A DNA stretch of 46,367 bases from Acidobacteriota bacterium (GTDB taxonomy: Bacteria > Acidobacteriota > Terriglobia > Terriglobales > Acidobacteriaceae): positions 1 through 46,367 of the forward strand of contig JAJYSV010000033.1 in the NCBI GenBank assembly GCA_021793405.1, given 5' to 3'. This document shows positions 1 through 10,386 of this stretch, piece by piece. The stretch's first letter is position 1, and each line of letters opens with the position of its first letter. The position numbers were made by a program, and so were the translations under genes. The notes below the pieces were generated by a model. The model saw only the letters and a program-made list of their open reading frames with translations. It was not told where the DNA came from and made no database searches.

Positions 1-443
1 GTTTCAACCTGATCGGCGACCTGACCGTGTATGAAAATGTCGAGCTGCCGTTGACCTATCGCTCCGGAATGCCCTCAGTCGAGCGCAAGCGGCGCGTGGA
101 TGAGTCGCTGAGCCGCGTCGGTATGGCCCATCGTCTGCGCCATTATCCTTCGCAGCTTTCCGGCGGCCAGCAGCAGCGTGTCGCCGTGGCTCGCGCGCTG
201 GCCGGTTCTCCCTCGATCCTATTAGCGGATGAGCCGACCGGCAACCTCGACTCGCGCAATGGCGAAGCCGTAATGGAGTTGCTGAAAGAACTGCACAAAG
301 ACGGCGCGACCATCTGCATGGTCACGCACGATCCGCGCTTCGCCAAGCTGGCGGACCGCGAAGTGCATCTGTTCGATGGCCAGGTAGTTTCCGAAGAGGA
401 TCTGCGTCGCAAACTGGCTGCGGAAAGGGAATTGCTGCAATGA
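1..443 (+). CDS. ABC transporter ATP-binding protein, LolD/MacB type (5' end cut by window edge)
   Basis: ATP-hydrolysing subunit that would power the permeases encoded directly downstream. The open frame runs in from the window edge, and its first complete codon is at base 3. The visible part starts just after the Q-loop region (FNLIGDLTVYENVELPL). It carries the ABC signature LSGGQQQRVAVARAL, Walker B with D-loop ILLADEPTGNLDS, and the switch histidine in MVTHD. Walker A lies upstream, outside the window; from the usual family length of about 220-250 residues, roughly 90-100 residues are missing. The stop codon overlaps the next start as ATGA, indicating translational coupling. The motif set is that of the LolD/MacB/FtsE branch, which pairs with FtsX-like permeases. 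The substrate cannot be read from the sequence. Confidence 0.93.
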   Translation, partial: FNLIGDLTVYENVELPLTYRSGMPSVERKRRVDESLSRVGMAHRLRHYPSQLSGGQQQRVAVARALAGSPSILLADEPTGNLDSRNGEAVMELLKELHKDGATICMVTHDPRFAKLADREVHLFDGQVVSEEDLRRKLAAERELLQ

Positions 444-2890
444 CTGCGGTCTGGACCGATCTCCGCTATGCGCTGCGCCAGTTGCGTAAGTCCCCTGGAT
501 TTACGATCACCGTAGTACTGACGCTGGCGTTGGGAATCGGCGCCACCACCGCCATCTTCACGCTGGTCTATGACGTGCTGCTGAAGCCGTTGCCGTATGC
601 GCATCCGGGACAGCTGGTGGTGATGCAGGAACAGGTGGCGGAGCTCAAGGACATTTATCCCACGGTGCCGATGAACGCGAACCATTTTGTGGATTGGCAG
701 CGGCACAGTCGCAGCTTTCAGTCAATGGCAGTCATGCAGTCGGGCAACGTGCCGCTGGGCGCGGGCGGCCATCCGCTGCAGGTGAGCATACTGCGCGCGA
801 CCTCCGGCATTTTTCCTGTCCTCGGCGCGACGCCGCAGTTGGGCCGGGGATTCAGCCCGCAAGAGGACCGACCCGGTCAGGAACGCGTGGTGGTGCTGAT
901 GCACGGTTTATGGAAGACGCAATTCCACAGCGACCCGGAGATCCTGGGGAAAACCATCACGCTCGACGGCTATTCGTACACCGTCATCGGAGTGATGCCA
1001 CAGTCTCTTCACCTGCCTAGTTTACAGACGCTCTCTGGATCTATCCAGGCGGGGAACGTTCACGGGTATGCGGAAGCGTTGGTGCCGCTTGCCTTTACGA
1101 ACGACCAGTTGAAGCAGGTCGCCGGGAGCTTCAACTATCCCGGTCTGGCACGGCTGAAACCGGGAATCTCTGTGGCGCGGGCACAAGCTGAGTTGAACGG
1201 GCTGGAGCATGGCATTTCCGCTGGTCTGCCCGCGGATGAAAAAATAACGCTGTCGGCGGCCTTGATTCCATTCCAGCAATACCTGGTGGGCAACAACAGC
1301 AAATCGCTCGGCATCCTGCTGTCGGCGGTCGCGGGGCTGCTATTCGTCGGTTGCATCAATATTATGAATCTGCTGCTGGCCCGCGCCGTCGGTCGCAGGC
1401 AGGAGATGGCGGTGGCTTCCGCACTGGGAGCCAGTCGAACCGACCTGCTGCGAGCCTCGATGCGAGAGGCTGGCGTGTTGGCAGCGATCGGCGGTGCGCT
1501 GGGAATTTTATTGGCGGCAGTGTTGGTGCCGATCCTGCAGCAATTCTTGCCTGTGTCCTTAAACTTCCGTGGAAACCTGCATGTGGACAGGACCGGAGCA
1601 GCATTTGCATTGTTGCTGGCGGTTGTGGCAACGCTACTTGCCGGTGCCGCTCCGGCATGGATGAGCTGGCGGACGCAGCCGCAAGAGGCGTTGCGCGGCG
1701 ACTCACGCTCGGCGAGCGAGTCGCGCGGTGGTAAACGGCTGCGCAAAACATTGGTTGCGGCAGAGGTCGCAGTCAGCGTAACTCTCGTCCTGATGACAGG
1801 GTTGTTGACGGCAAGTCTCTACTGCCTGATGCACGTCGAGCGCGGCTTTCAAGCGGATCGCGTGTTAACGGCAACCATCAATTTGCCGGCCACAGAGTAT
1901 TCCAGCCGCGTTAATCTGTACGAAAAGATATTGGCGAAACTGCGGCCGCTGCCGGGAGTGGAGAGCGCTGCGATTGTCAGCATCCTCCCCCTAAATGGAG
2001 ATTTCTGGATCGATATAGCGTGCCTCTCCGGCGATACGCGTTCTTTTTACCAGATGCCGACGGAGCATTGGCGCTGGATCAGCCCGGGGTATTTTCAGAC
2101 CATTCATTTGCCGCTGATCGAGGGGCGCTTTTTCAGCAACGACGATTATGGTCGAAACGATGCCGTGATTTCTGAGCTGACGGCGAAGACGCTGTGGCCA
2201 GGGAAGGACCCTATCGGGAGGCAATTTACGCACGGCGACGATAAGGAAAAGCCTTTCACCGTGATCGGCGTGGTGGGAAATGCGCGGACGATTTCGCTCG
2301 CGAAGCCTGATCCCATGATGGTCTATGTTCCGTATTGGTATCGCAGCGAAACGACGGCGGGATTGGTGGTGCGCACGAAGCAGGATCCGTCGGAGATGGC
2401 GAACACGATCCGAAGTGCGATCTGGAGTATCGATCCGGCTGTTGCCGTGCCGATCGTGCGTGCACTGGGAGGGGTGGTTGCCGATTCGGTTTCGACGCGA
2501 CGTTTTGAAATGGATCTGCTGGTGCTATTTGCCGTCAGCGCATGGCTGCTGGCCGGCCTGGGTGTATACGGCGTGCTCACGTATTCCGTGGCACAGCGGC
2601 GGCAGGAGATTGGCCTGCGGATGGCGCTGGGCGCGCAGAGGACCGACATTTATGCCCAAGTGCTGCGCGAGGGCCTGACGCCGGTGGTTGCAGGAGCGGT
2701 CGTGGGCATTGCGGTTGCCTTCGCGTTTGCGCGCCTGATCGGCAGCCTGCTGTTTCAGGTGAACGCATTCAATCCGTGGATTGCCTCATCCGCAGCCGCC
2801 TCTCTGCTGCTGGCGGGAGTCGCGGCATGTCTGCTTCCGGCCCGGCGGGCTGCCTCAGTTGATCCGATGCAGGCATTGCGTTCTGAATAA
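440..2890 (+). CDS. MacB/FtsX-type ABC permease, ADOP family (first of four in tandem)
   Basis: Inner-membrane permease of 816 residues with the duplicated layout typical of acidobacterial ADOP permeases. TM1 is at about residues 21-48 ([14 protein letters not shown]), followed by a periplasmic MacB-like core domain and FtsX block 1 at about 289-415. TM5 lies at about 437-462, then a second periplasmic core, and FtsX block 2 from about 689 (YSVAQRRQEIGLRMALGAQR). It ends in the recurring tail [16 protein letters not shown]. MacB-type permeases act by mechanotransmission: ATP hydrolysis in the cytoplasm moves the periplasmic domain and drives export or lipoprotein traffic. The start overlaps the upstream ATPase stop by four bases. 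Unlike the permease at 22916, there is no N-terminal cytoplasmic prefix. Family assignment is firm; the substrate is unknown. Confidence 0.95.
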   Translation: MTAVWTDLRYALRQLRKSPGFTITVVLTLALGIGATTAIFTLVYDVLLKPLPYAHPGQLVVMQEQVAELKDIYPTVPMNANHFVDWQRHSRSFQSMAVMQSGNVPLGAGGHPLQVSILRATSGIFPVLGATPQLGRGFSPQEDRPGQERVVVLMHGLWKTQFHSDPEILGKTITLDGYSYTVIGVMPQSLHLPSLQTLSGSIQAGNVHGYAEALVPLAFTNDQLKQVAGSFNYPGLARLKPGISVARAQAELNGLEHGISAGLPADEKITLSAALIPFQQYLVGNNSKSLGILLSAVAGLLFVGCINIMNLLLARAVGRRQEMAVASALGASRTDLLRASMREAGVLAAIGGALGILLAAVLVPILQQFLPVSLNFRGNLHVDRTGAAFALLLAVVATLLAGAAPAWMSWRTQPQEALRGDSRSASESRGGKRLRKTLVAAEVAVSVTLVLMTGLLTASLYCLMHVERGFQADRVLTATINLPATEYSSRVNLYEKILAKLRPLPGVESAAIVSILPLNGDFWIDIACLSGDTRSFYQMPTEHWRWISPGYFQTIHLPLIEGRFFSNDDYGRNDAVISELTAKTLWPGKDPIGRQFTHGDDKEKPFTVIGVVGNARTISLAKPDPMMVYVPYWYRSETTAGLVVRTKQDPSEMANTIRSAIWSIDPAVAVPIVRALGGVVADSVSTRRFEMDLLVLFAVSAWLLAGLGVYGVLTYSVAQRRQEIGLRMALGAQRTDIYAQVLREGLTPVVAGAVVGIAVAFAFARLIGSLLFQVNAFNPWIASSAAASLLLAGVAACLLPARRAASVDPMQALRSE

Positions 2891-2904
2891 GGGAAACAAA
2901 AATC

Positions 2905-5334
2905 ATGGCCACATTGCTCCATGATCTTCGCTATGCACTCCGCCAGTTGCGCAAGTCGCCTGGATTTACGCTGACAGCATTGCTGACTCTCGCGCTGGGC
3001 ATTGGCGCGACCACAGCGATCTTTAGCTTGATCCAGGCCGTGTTGTTGCATCCTGCAGGAATCGGCGACCCGGCGCGGGTGATGGCGTTGCGAGTGCGTT
3101 ACTCCCATTTGAATTTGGCGAGCATCGGTGTCTCGGTACCGGATTTTGCTGACGCACTTTCATTGAAGAAACAAGTCGAATATGCGGCGCTGGAGCAGTC
3201 GGGCAGCTTCAATTCCATGGTGGATGGACGAACGCAGCATTTAGCGGCTGCAAACGTCACCTGGCAGTGGTTCAACGTGCTGGGGGCAAGGCCGATTCTC
3301 GGGCGTACGTTCACGGCGGACGAAGATCAACCCAACGCGAATCGCGAGGTTGTTTTGAGCTACGGTACCTGGCAGCGAGCGTTTGGCGGCCAGAAGGACG
3401 CAATCGGCAAGACCATTCTGCTGGATCAGCAAGCCTATCGCGTGATCGGCGTGATGCGCAGTGATTTTGACTGGCCGCGTGGCCGCGATGTATGGGTGCC
3501 GTTGGGGTTAAATCCGGCGGCATACAGTCCGGATCAGCGTTTCGACGAACTATATGAGGGTATTGCCCGGTTGCAGCCGGGGGTGAACGTCGCGCAACTG
3601 AATGCCGGGCTGCAATCGAAGATGCAGGAACTGTTCCGAATCTACAAGAACCATTACAGCCAGGATTCCGGTTGGGGTATGTTTGCGGTTCCCTACACGG
3701 AGTTGATTGCCGGCCAATTGCGCCAGCCTCTCTACGTTTTGCTGGGAGTGGTGCTCGCCGTTTTGTTGATTGCCTGCACCAACGTTGCAGGACTTTTTCT
3801 GGCTCGGGGCGCCGCGCGCAGTCAGGAGATGGTCATTAGGACAGCCTTCGGCGCACCCGCATGGCGGCTGGTGCGTCAGTTGCTGGTGGAAACACTTGTA
3901 TTGGCGGGCACCGCGACCCTGGTAGGAGTGCTGGCCGGGCCACCCTTCGGCAGATTGCTGCTGTGGATGGTGCCAAGAGATTTAGCGGCTGGATTTGATG
4001 TGCGCACGGAACCGGCGGTGCTGGCATTCGCGGCCGCGGCAGGTCTGCTGACTGCAACTCTAGCGGGTCTGGCACCGGTGCTCAGAATCGTCCACGGTCA
4101 AAAGAATCTTCGCCTGCACGAAAGCGTTCGCAACTCCACCGTTTCGGCGGAGCGCCAACGGCTGCGCTCAGCGCTGGTCATCACGGAGGTGGCGCTGTCA
4201 TTACTGCTGTTGACGGGAACGGGATTGTTTCTCGCCAGCTTACGGCACTTGCAGCACGTGAATCCTGGCTTCGAGTCCAAAGGCATCCTGACAGGCGCGG
4301 TGAACCTGAGCGGCGCGCAATATCAGAATGACGAACAGCGCCGCTCTAACTTTATTGTCGGCGTCACGCAACAACTGGCGCAGCAGCCTGGAGTGCGGGC
4401 TTCGGCCGCTGTTTATCCGTTGCCCTTCAGCGGCGACGCGCCGTCGGGATCGTTCAGCGTCGAAGGCCGGCCAAACCGCGCCAACGATCCCGGGCCGCAC
4501 AGCTACCGGGCATGGGTCACTCCGGGATATCTGCAAGTAATGCGGATTCAGTTGCGCGCGGGTCGCTGGTTCACTTCGGAAGACCGCGAAAACACCTCCC
4601 CGGTCGTGGTCATCGATGAGAACCTGGCGCGAGACTACTGGCCAGGCCAGGATCCGATTGGAAAGTACCTGCGGTTTGGGAGAGCCACTGCCTGGCATCA
4701 GATCGTCGGCGTCGTCAGCCACGTGCGGCTCAGTTCGCTGGCAGAAGACACAGGCAAAGGGATTGTGTACGAAGCGTACGCACAGAATCCCGTATCGATG
4801 GCGAATTTCATCGCCCGCACCAATGGAGACCCGTATGCGCTGCAGACCGCGCTGCAACGCTCCGTCGCTGCGGTCGATCCTTCGCAAACGATTTTTGATA
4901 TCGATACCCTCGGCTCGATGGTGCAGGAATCTCTGGCTGGCCGCCGGCTCATCGTCTGGTTGCTCACCGGCTTTGCCGTATTGGCACTGGTCCTGGCCGT
5001 CGTGGGTATCTATGGGCTGATCAGTTACACAGCGGCGCAGCGAACCACGGAAATTGGCATTCGCATGGCATTGGGCGCGGAACGCGGACAGATTGTCGGC
5101 ATGGTGTTGCGGGGAGCGGCCAAGCTCATGGGAACTGGGTTGGCAATTGGAGTGGTCCTTTCATTACTGGCGCGTTTTTTACTCATGCGGCTCTTTGCAG
5201 ACCTGAGCGCTACCACGCTGCTCGCCTTTGCGCTGCCCATCACGGTATTGGCCATCGTGGGCCTGCTCGCCGCACTCGTTCCCGCGCGGCGCGCCGCTTC
5301 CGTGGATCCCATGCAGGCACTACGTTCCGAATAG
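2905..5334 (+). CDS. MacB/FtsX-type ABC permease, ADOP family (second of four in tandem)
   Basis: A permease of 809 residues, 14 bases after its paralogue, with a purine-rich AAGGGA upstream of the ATG. The layout is the same: TM1 at about 20-45, a periplasmic core, FtsX block 1 from about 273 ([20 protein letters not shown]), TM5 near 422, a second core, and FtsX block 2 from about 680 ([19 protein letters not shown]). The C-terminal tail [16 protein letters not shown] is identical to that of the upstream copy. The periplasmic domains differ clearly from the first copy, so this is an old duplication rather than a recent repeat. It is presumably energised by the flanking ATPases and may form homo- or heterodimers with its neighbours; that part is inference. 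Confidence 0.95.
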   Translation: MATLLHDLRYALRQLRKSPGFTLTALLTLALGIGATTAIFSLIQAVLLHPAGIGDPARVMALRVRYSHLNLASIGVSVPDFADALSLKKQVEYAALEQSGSFNSMVDGRTQHLAAANVTWQWFNVLGARPILGRTFTADEDQPNANREVVLSYGTWQRAFGGQKDAIGKTILLDQQAYRVIGVMRSDFDWPRGRDVWVPLGLNPAAYSPDQRFDELYEGIARLQPGVNVAQLNAGLQSKMQELFRIYKNHYSQDSGWGMFAVPYTELIAGQLRQPLYVLLGVVLAVLLIACTNVAGLFLARGAARSQEMVIRTAFGAPAWRLVRQLLVETLVLAGTATLVGVLAGPPFGRLLLWMVPRDLAAGFDVRTEPAVLAFAAAAGLLTATLAGLAPVLRIVHGQKNLRLHESVRNSTVSAERQRLRSALVITEVALSLLLLTGTGLFLASLRHLQHVNPGFESKGILTGAVNLSGAQYQNDEQRRSNFIVGVTQQLAQQPGVRASAAVYPLPFSGDAPSGSFSVEGRPNRANDPGPHSYRAWVTPGYLQVMRIQLRAGRWFTSEDRENTSPVVVIDENLARDYWPGQDPIGKYLRFGRATAWHQIVGVVSHVRLSSLAEDTGKGIVYEAYAQNPVSMANFIARTNGDPYALQTALQRSVAAVDPSQTIFDIDTLGSMVQESLAGRRLIVWLLTGFAVLALVLAVVGIYGLISYTAAQRTTEIGIRMALGAERGQIVGMVLRGAAKLMGTGLAIGVVLSLLARFLLMRLFADLSATTLLAFALPITVLAIVGLLAALVPARRAASVDPMQALRSE

Positions 5335-5344
5335 GAGACTGATG

Positions 5345-7828
5345 ATGACGAATCTTCTCAACGATCTTCGCTACGCATTCCGCCAACTCCGCAAGTCGCC
5401 CGGGTTCGCCATCACCGCGATCCTCACTCTCGCCTTAGGCATCGGCGCCACCACCGCCATCTTCTCTGTCGTTGAAGGCGTTCTGCTGCGTCCTCTCCCG
5501 TTCCCCGATGCCGACCGGCTGGTAGCTCTGGGCGATCATTTGCAGGGAGTCAGCCTGGGATTTGATACCGATGTCACCGCCCCGGACATCCTCGCCTACA
5601 GCCGCGATACCAGGACATTCAGCAGCATGGGCGGATATCAACAAACTGCACATGAACTCTCCGGCGACGTGCAACCTGTCCAGATCAATGCGTCGCGTCT
5701 CAGCGCCGGAGTTTTTCCTACGCTCGGCGTTCAACCGCTGATGGGCCGGTTTTTCACCCAGCAGGAAGATGAACACAGCGCGCAAGTCGTTGTCCTCAGC
5801 TACGCAACGTGGAAGGGCCGCTTCCATGGCGATGCAAATATTCTGGGCAAAAAGTTGCTCCTGGATCGCAAGCCGTACATCGTCATCGGCGTCATGCCAC
5901 GCAATTTTGAGTTTCCATTGCTGCCCGGCCATTTGAACCGCAGCGAACTCTGGGAGCCGATGAGTCTCACCCAGACAGAGTTGACGCAGGGAGCCGCAGG
6001 GTGGAACTTCCAGATGGTTGCGCGCTTAAAGCCCGGTGTTTCCGCCGCCCAGGCGCAGGCCGATGCCAACCGCGTTGCCGCCGAAATCATGCGCGGCTAT
6101 CCCGCGTATATGGCGAGCCTGCATATCAACTCGGTGATCCAGCCGTTGCAGGCATCGACGGTTACCGCCGCGCGCCCGCTGATACGCGTCCTGTTTCTCG
6201 CCGTCTTTATCGTGCTGCTGATTGCCTGCGCCAATCTTGCCGGCTTGCTCTTAGTGCGTGCCATCCGCCGCCGCCGCGAGACGGCCGTCCGCCTGGCTCT
6301 TGGATCCAGCTCCAAAACGCTGGTGCAACAGGCTGTCATGGAGAGTCTGATCCTGAGCATCACCGGCGGCATCATTGGAATCGGACTCGCAGCGATCGCG
6401 ATTCGCGCCTCGATCAGCTTCCTGCCGGAAAATCTTCCCCGCATCCATGAAATTCAGTTGAACTGGATCGTAGTCGCCTTCGCACTGCTGCTCGCCATCG
6501 GAACCGGCATCCTCTGCGGTCTTGCCCCGGCCTTCGCCACGCTGCATACCAACATGAACGAGGCCCTGAAAGAAGGTGGTCGCACCGGCAGTGTCGGCGG
6601 AGGACATGTGCGACTTCGCTCGATCCTCGTCGTCTCTGAAATTGCTGTCGCGCTGGTGCTGCTCATCGCTTCCGGTCTGCTGTTGCGAAGCTTTCAAAAC
6701 ATGCGCGATGTCGATCTTGGATTCCGTCCCGGCCACACCTTGATCGCTACCTATAGCTTGCCTCAGAAGCAATATGCTACCCAGCCCTCCATCGATACCT
6801 TCAACCATCAACTCCTGCGGCGGCTACGGCAGCTTCCGGGGGCGCAATCCGTGGGCCTGGCTACGCCACTGCCCATGTCTGGCGGCGGGAACAACAATGG
6901 CTTTGTGGCCGAAGGGTATGTGCTACCCAAGGGGACGGTCGTCAACCTTGCGACAGAAACTGAAGTCGCCGGGGATTATTTTCGCGCCATGGGCATTCCA
7001 TTATTGCGTGGCCGCTTGTTTACGGATGCAGACAACGCTCAGTCACAGTTGGTCGTCATCGTGAACCGAAAGCTGGCACAACATTATTGGCCCGGCCAGG
7101 ACCCCATCGGCAAGCGAATCCGCACTGGAACGGAGAAATTGAAAACGCCTTGGATGACCATCGTCGGTGAAATTGGCGACGTCAAACTAAATTCCCCGGA
7201 TGGAGAGTCGTCCCAGCAGTTCTATCAGCCGGTGGAGCAAGCAAACGCGTCGTTCGGCGAGTTGGCCTCGCCAACAGACCTGAATGGAAACGGGATGTCC
7301 GTCTCACTGCGCACCTTGGTGCCTCCTCTCCAGATGGAGAATTCCCTGCGCGCCGTCTTTCATTCACTCGATCCGCAGTTGGCTATCACGCAATTACAAA
7401 CCATGGATCAGGCAGTCTCCAGCACCGAGGCTCCACGCCGATTCAACACCACCATCATCACTGCGTTCGGTGTAATTGCCGTGCTGCTCGCTGTCCTCGG
7501 CATCTACAGCGTGATTGCCTTTTCGGCAACCTTGCGCACGCAGGAAATGGCGATTCGCCTGGCGCTGGGATCGCCGCGATCCGGCATCCTGCGACTGATT
7601 CTCTTCTCTGGGGCGAGACTCGCTGTGGTTGGATGTGGCCTCGGACTCGCAGGCGCGATTGTTGCGGCGCGCTTGATGCGCTCCTTACTGTTCCAGGTGG
7701 ATCCGTTTGATCCGCTCGTATTAGCCGGAGCTGCTGTCGCCATCCTGATACTGGCACTGGCTGCCTCCGTACTGCCTGCGCAGCGCGCCGCGTCCGTGGA
7801 TCCCATGCAGGCACTGCGCGAGGAATAG
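5345..7828 (+). CDS. MacB/FtsX-type ABC permease, ADOP family (third of four in tandem)
   Basis: Permease of about 827 residues. Two adjacent ATG codons (5342 and 5345) follow the Shine-Dalgarno AGGAG, which overlaps the stop of the preceding gene. 5345 has the better spacing (7 bases). The open frame extends to 5228, but that stretch lies inside the upstream gene and lacks family similarity, so it was not used. Domains: TM1 ([20 protein letters not shown]), periplasmic core, FtsX block 1 from about 276 ([20 protein letters not shown]), TM5 near 428, second core, and FtsX block 2 from about 698. The tail is [16 protein letters not shown]. Codon use is visibly richer in C-ending codons over the first kilobase than in the two preceding copies. 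That may mean a separate origin before it joined the array. Confidence 0.94.
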   Translation: MTNLLNDLRYAFRQLRKSPGFAITAILTLALGIGATTAIFSVVEGVLLRPLPFPDADRLVALGDHLQGVSLGFDTDVTAPDILAYSRDTRTFSSMGGYQQTAHELSGDVQPVQINASRLSAGVFPTLGVQPLMGRFFTQQEDEHSAQVVVLSYATWKGRFHGDANILGKKLLLDRKPYIVIGVMPRNFEFPLLPGHLNRSELWEPMSLTQTELTQGAAGWNFQMVARLKPGVSAAQAQADANRVAAEIMRGYPAYMASLHINSVIQPLQASTVTAARPLIRVLFLAVFIVLLIACANLAGLLLVRAIRRRRETAVRLALGSSSKTLVQQAVMESLILSITGGIIGIGLAAIAIRASISFLPENLPRIHEIQLNWIVVAFALLLAIGTGILCGLAPAFATLHTNMNEALKEGGRTGSVGGGHVRLRSILVVSEIAVALVLLIASGLLLRSFQNMRDVDLGFRPGHTLIATYSLPQKQYATQPSIDTFNHQLLRRLRQLPGAQSVGLATPLPMSGGGNNNGFVAEGYVLPKGTVVNLATETEVAGDYFRAMGIPLLRGRLFTDADNAQSQLVVIVNRKLAQHYWPGQDPIGKRIRTGTEKLKTPWMTIVGEIGDVKLNSPDGESSQQFYQPVEQANASFGELASPTDLNGNGMSVSLRTLVPPLQMENSLRAVFHSLDPQLAITQLQTMDQAVSSTEAPRRFNTTIITAFGVIAVLLAVLGIYSVIAFSATLRTQEMAIRLALGSPRSGILRLILFSGARLAVVGCGLGLAGAIVAARLMRSLLFQVDPFDPLVLAGAAVAILILALAASVLPAQRAASVDPMQALREE

Positions 7829-7839
7829 AGGAACAAACG

Positions 7840-10308
7840 ATGACAAACATGTGGGCCGATCTTCGCTATGCAATCCGGCAGCTGCGCAAAGCGCCGGGCT
7901 TTACTGTCACCGCGGTGCTGACCCAGGCGCTGGGCATCGGCATTAGCGCCGCAATGTTTACTGTGGTCGATAGCGTGCTGCTGCGGTCGCTGCCGGTGGC
8001 GCATTCGTCGGAGATTGTTGTATTGGGCGAAGCCAACAATTCCGGCAATGTCAGTCCTTCTTCGCTTCCGGATCTGCGCGATTGGCGCGCGCGGAGCAAA
8101 TCGTTTCAGGACATCGCCTGGTACACCCAGAAATTTTTTGATCTAAAGAAAGCGGACGGTAGTGTGCAGTTTTCCATCAACACACAAACCAGTCCCAACT
8201 TCTTCTCCATGCTGCAGGCTCGACCTTTGCTGGGCAGAACATTCCTTCCGCAAGCCGGCGCTGAGGGCAACCAGGGAGTTGTCGTCCTGAGCTATTTTGT
8301 CTGGAAGAACAATTTTCATGCGGACAAAAACATCGTCGGCAAGGCAATTCAACTGGGAACAGACACGTACACGGTAATCGGCGTAATGCCCCACCGGTTC
8401 TATATTCCCATCAACGACGACGGGCCTGTTGTGTGGACGGCGCTGGCACACACGCCGGACATGGAACAGCGCGATAACGGATTCTTGAACGGAATCGGAC
8501 GCCTGCGCCCCGGTGTGACCGCGGTGTCCGCCAGGACAGAACTAAGCGGCATCCAGGCAAACATCGCCAGACAGTTTACAGATCAGCATTTGACGAAAAA
8601 TGTTGCTGTGAAAAATTACCTTGATGCGCTGGTCGGCTCTGTCCGCCCGGCTTTGCTCACGTTGCAGGGCGCAGTGTTGCTGGTCTGGTTGATCGCCTGT
8701 GCAAACATCGCAGGTCTGATGCTGACACGCATGGCGGCCCGGCGGCGGGAGATTGCTGTTCGCGCTGCGTTGGGCGCCGCGCGCGGGCGCATCGTGCGGC
8801 AGTTCCTCACAGAAAGCCTGTTGCTCGGCGTTGCGGGAGGAGCGTGTGGTTTAGCCATTGCCTATGCGTGTCTCGCAGTGTTGCGCCATTCCATCAACAC
8901 TCACTTGAGTCGATCGGGCGACATCGCGTTGAACTGGCATGTCATTCTGCTGCTGATCTTCCTTTCCATCGTTTCCTCCGCAATCTTTGGCACCACGCCC
9001 GCCTTCCATGCTGCATCCGCCGATCCCCAGGAAGCGCTGCACGAAGGCGCAAGAGGAGCGGGGGTGGGAGTGAAACAAATGCGCCTGCGGAATGCGCTGA
9101 TTGTAGGCGAACTCGCGGTATCGCTGCTGCTGCTGGTCTCCGCCGGACTGCTGCTGCGCACGCTGTACGCGCTGCGTCACATCCCCGTCGGTTTCAATCC
9201 GCAGCATCTGGTGGTGGCTCAATTTTTCTCCAGGGGAGGCTTTACACCCTCCGCGGCAGGGAGTACCCGAACCGACATTCGCAACGTCTTCTATCACCCC
9301 TTGCTGGACCGCGTGCGACAGATTCCCGGTGTGGAGTCGGCTGCGTTGGTAACGGCTACACCTCTGACAAACAACGTGCATATGGCTACCACCTTCGCTG
9401 TCATCGGCGATCCCGCGGCCAACGCGGCCAATCACTCGGTTGAGATGCACGCCGTGACGCCGAAGGCATATGGCACGCTGGAGATTCGTCTGGTGCAGGG
9501 TCGCTCGTTCAACCAGCAAGATCGCCCTGGAACAAGCGCGGTCGCAGTTGTCAATCAAGCGTTTGCCCATCAATATCTGGGCGCGCAGCCGGTGGGGAAA
9601 ATACTCAATTTGGATACGGACTCTACGGCGAAGAGCATTTTTAAACACGTCAGGGTGGTGGGCATCGTTGCGGATACACCGGTCACCCTCGGTGAGCCCG
9701 CTCCTCCGGAAGTGGACGTCGACCTGAACCAAATTCCACTTGGCGACGATTTCTACCCGATCTTTTCGCTCGCGATGGAACTCGTCGTGCGCACCGGCCA
9801 GCCGCCCGAAGTGATTGTTCCCACGATCAGCCGGATTTTCACGCAAATGAACACGGAATTCATCGTGAACAATATCCAAACGATGCCACAGCATATCGAT
9901 GATCTGCTTGGCAGCCAAACTTTGGCGGCGCGCCTGCTCTGGATCTTTGCAACTGCCGCTGTTCTGATTGCCGCAGCCGGGCTCTACGGTCTGCTGAGCT
10001 ACGGCGTCAGCCAGCGCACGCGGGAAATCGGCGTGCGGCTCGCATTGGGGGCGCAGCCGGAAGATGTTCGTCGCATGGTGCTGCGTCAGGCAATCCGACT
10101 CCTCGGCGCCGGAGTTTTTCTGGGAATTCTGGCGGCATACTTTATGGAAAAATTGGTGCGGAGTTTTCTCTACGGCGTCGCGCAGCATGACCTGCTAACC
10201 ATGGTTGGGGTGTCCATTCTATTGGTTGGCGTAGGCCTGCTGGCCAGCTATATCCCGGCGCGCCGGGCCGCGAAGATTGAACCGGTCAAGGCATTGCGGA
10301 CCGAGTAA
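7840..10308 (+). CDS. MacB/FtsX-type ABC permease, ADOP family (fourth of four in tandem)
   Basis: A permease of 822 residues, 11 bases after the third copy, with AGAGGA seven bases before the ATG. TM1 reads LTQALGIGISAAMFTVVDSV, a divergent form of the block shared by the other three. FtsX block 1 begins near residue 270 (LIACANIAGLMLTRMAARRR), TM5 near 419 and FtsX block 2 near 697 (VSQRTREIGVRLALGAQPED). The tail (ARRAAKIEPVKALRTE) differs from the [10 protein letters not shown] tail of the other copies, so this is the most diverged member. It sits directly before the second ATPase, and the two may form the original pair. Function: probable export permease, substrate unknown. Confidence 0.94.
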   Translation: MTNMWADLRYAIRQLRKAPGFTVTAVLTQALGIGISAAMFTVVDSVLLRSLPVAHSSEIVVLGEANNSGNVSPSSLPDLRDWRARSKSFQDIAWYTQKFFDLKKADGSVQFSINTQTSPNFFSMLQARPLLGRTFLPQAGAEGNQGVVVLSYFVWKNNFHADKNIVGKAIQLGTDTYTVIGVMPHRFYIPINDDGPVVWTALAHTPDMEQRDNGFLNGIGRLRPGVTAVSARTELSGIQANIARQFTDQHLTKNVAVKNYLDALVGSVRPALLTLQGAVLLVWLIACANIAGLMLTRMAARRREIAVRAALGAARGRIVRQFLTESLLLGVAGGACGLAIAYACLAVLRHSINTHLSRSGDIALNWHVILLLIFLSIVSSAIFGTTPAFHAASADPQEALHEGARGAGVGVKQMRLRNALIVGELAVSLLLLVSAGLLLRTLYALRHIPVGFNPQHLVVAQFFSRGGFTPSAAGSTRTDIRNVFYHPLLDRVRQIPGVESAALVTATPLTNNVHMATTFAVIGDPAANAANHSVEMHAVTPKAYGTLEIRLVQGRSFNQQDRPGTSAVAVVNQAFAHQYLGAQPVGKILNLDTDSTAKSIFKHVRVVGIVADTPVTLGEPAPPEVDVDLNQIPLGDDFYPIFSLAMELVVRTGQPPEVIVPTISRIFTQMNTEFIVNNIQTMPQHIDDLLGSQTLAARLLWIFATAAVLIAAAGLYGLLSYGVSQRTREIGVRLALGAQPEDVRRMVLRQAIRLLGAGVFLGILAAYFMEKLVRSFLYGVAQHDLLTMVGVSILLVGVGLLASYIPARRAAKIEPVKALRTE

Positions 10309-10386
10309 ATCTGATCCGAGGAACATGCATGGACGCGCCGTGTTATGACGGCATTCAAGGCAACGGACAAAATTCTTATAAGTGAG

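Noticed and set aside
5228-5344. Upstream extension of the third permease
   Set aside because: It lies inside the preceding gene, and the other three copies all begin at the [14 protein letters not shown]-like block.
8851-10188. Long open frame (445 codons) on the minus strand opposite the fourth permease
   Set aside because: The + strand holds a full ADOP permease with all family motifs. The antisense translation is rich in His, Arg, Gln and Cys without any domain, typical of a GC-rich shadow frame.
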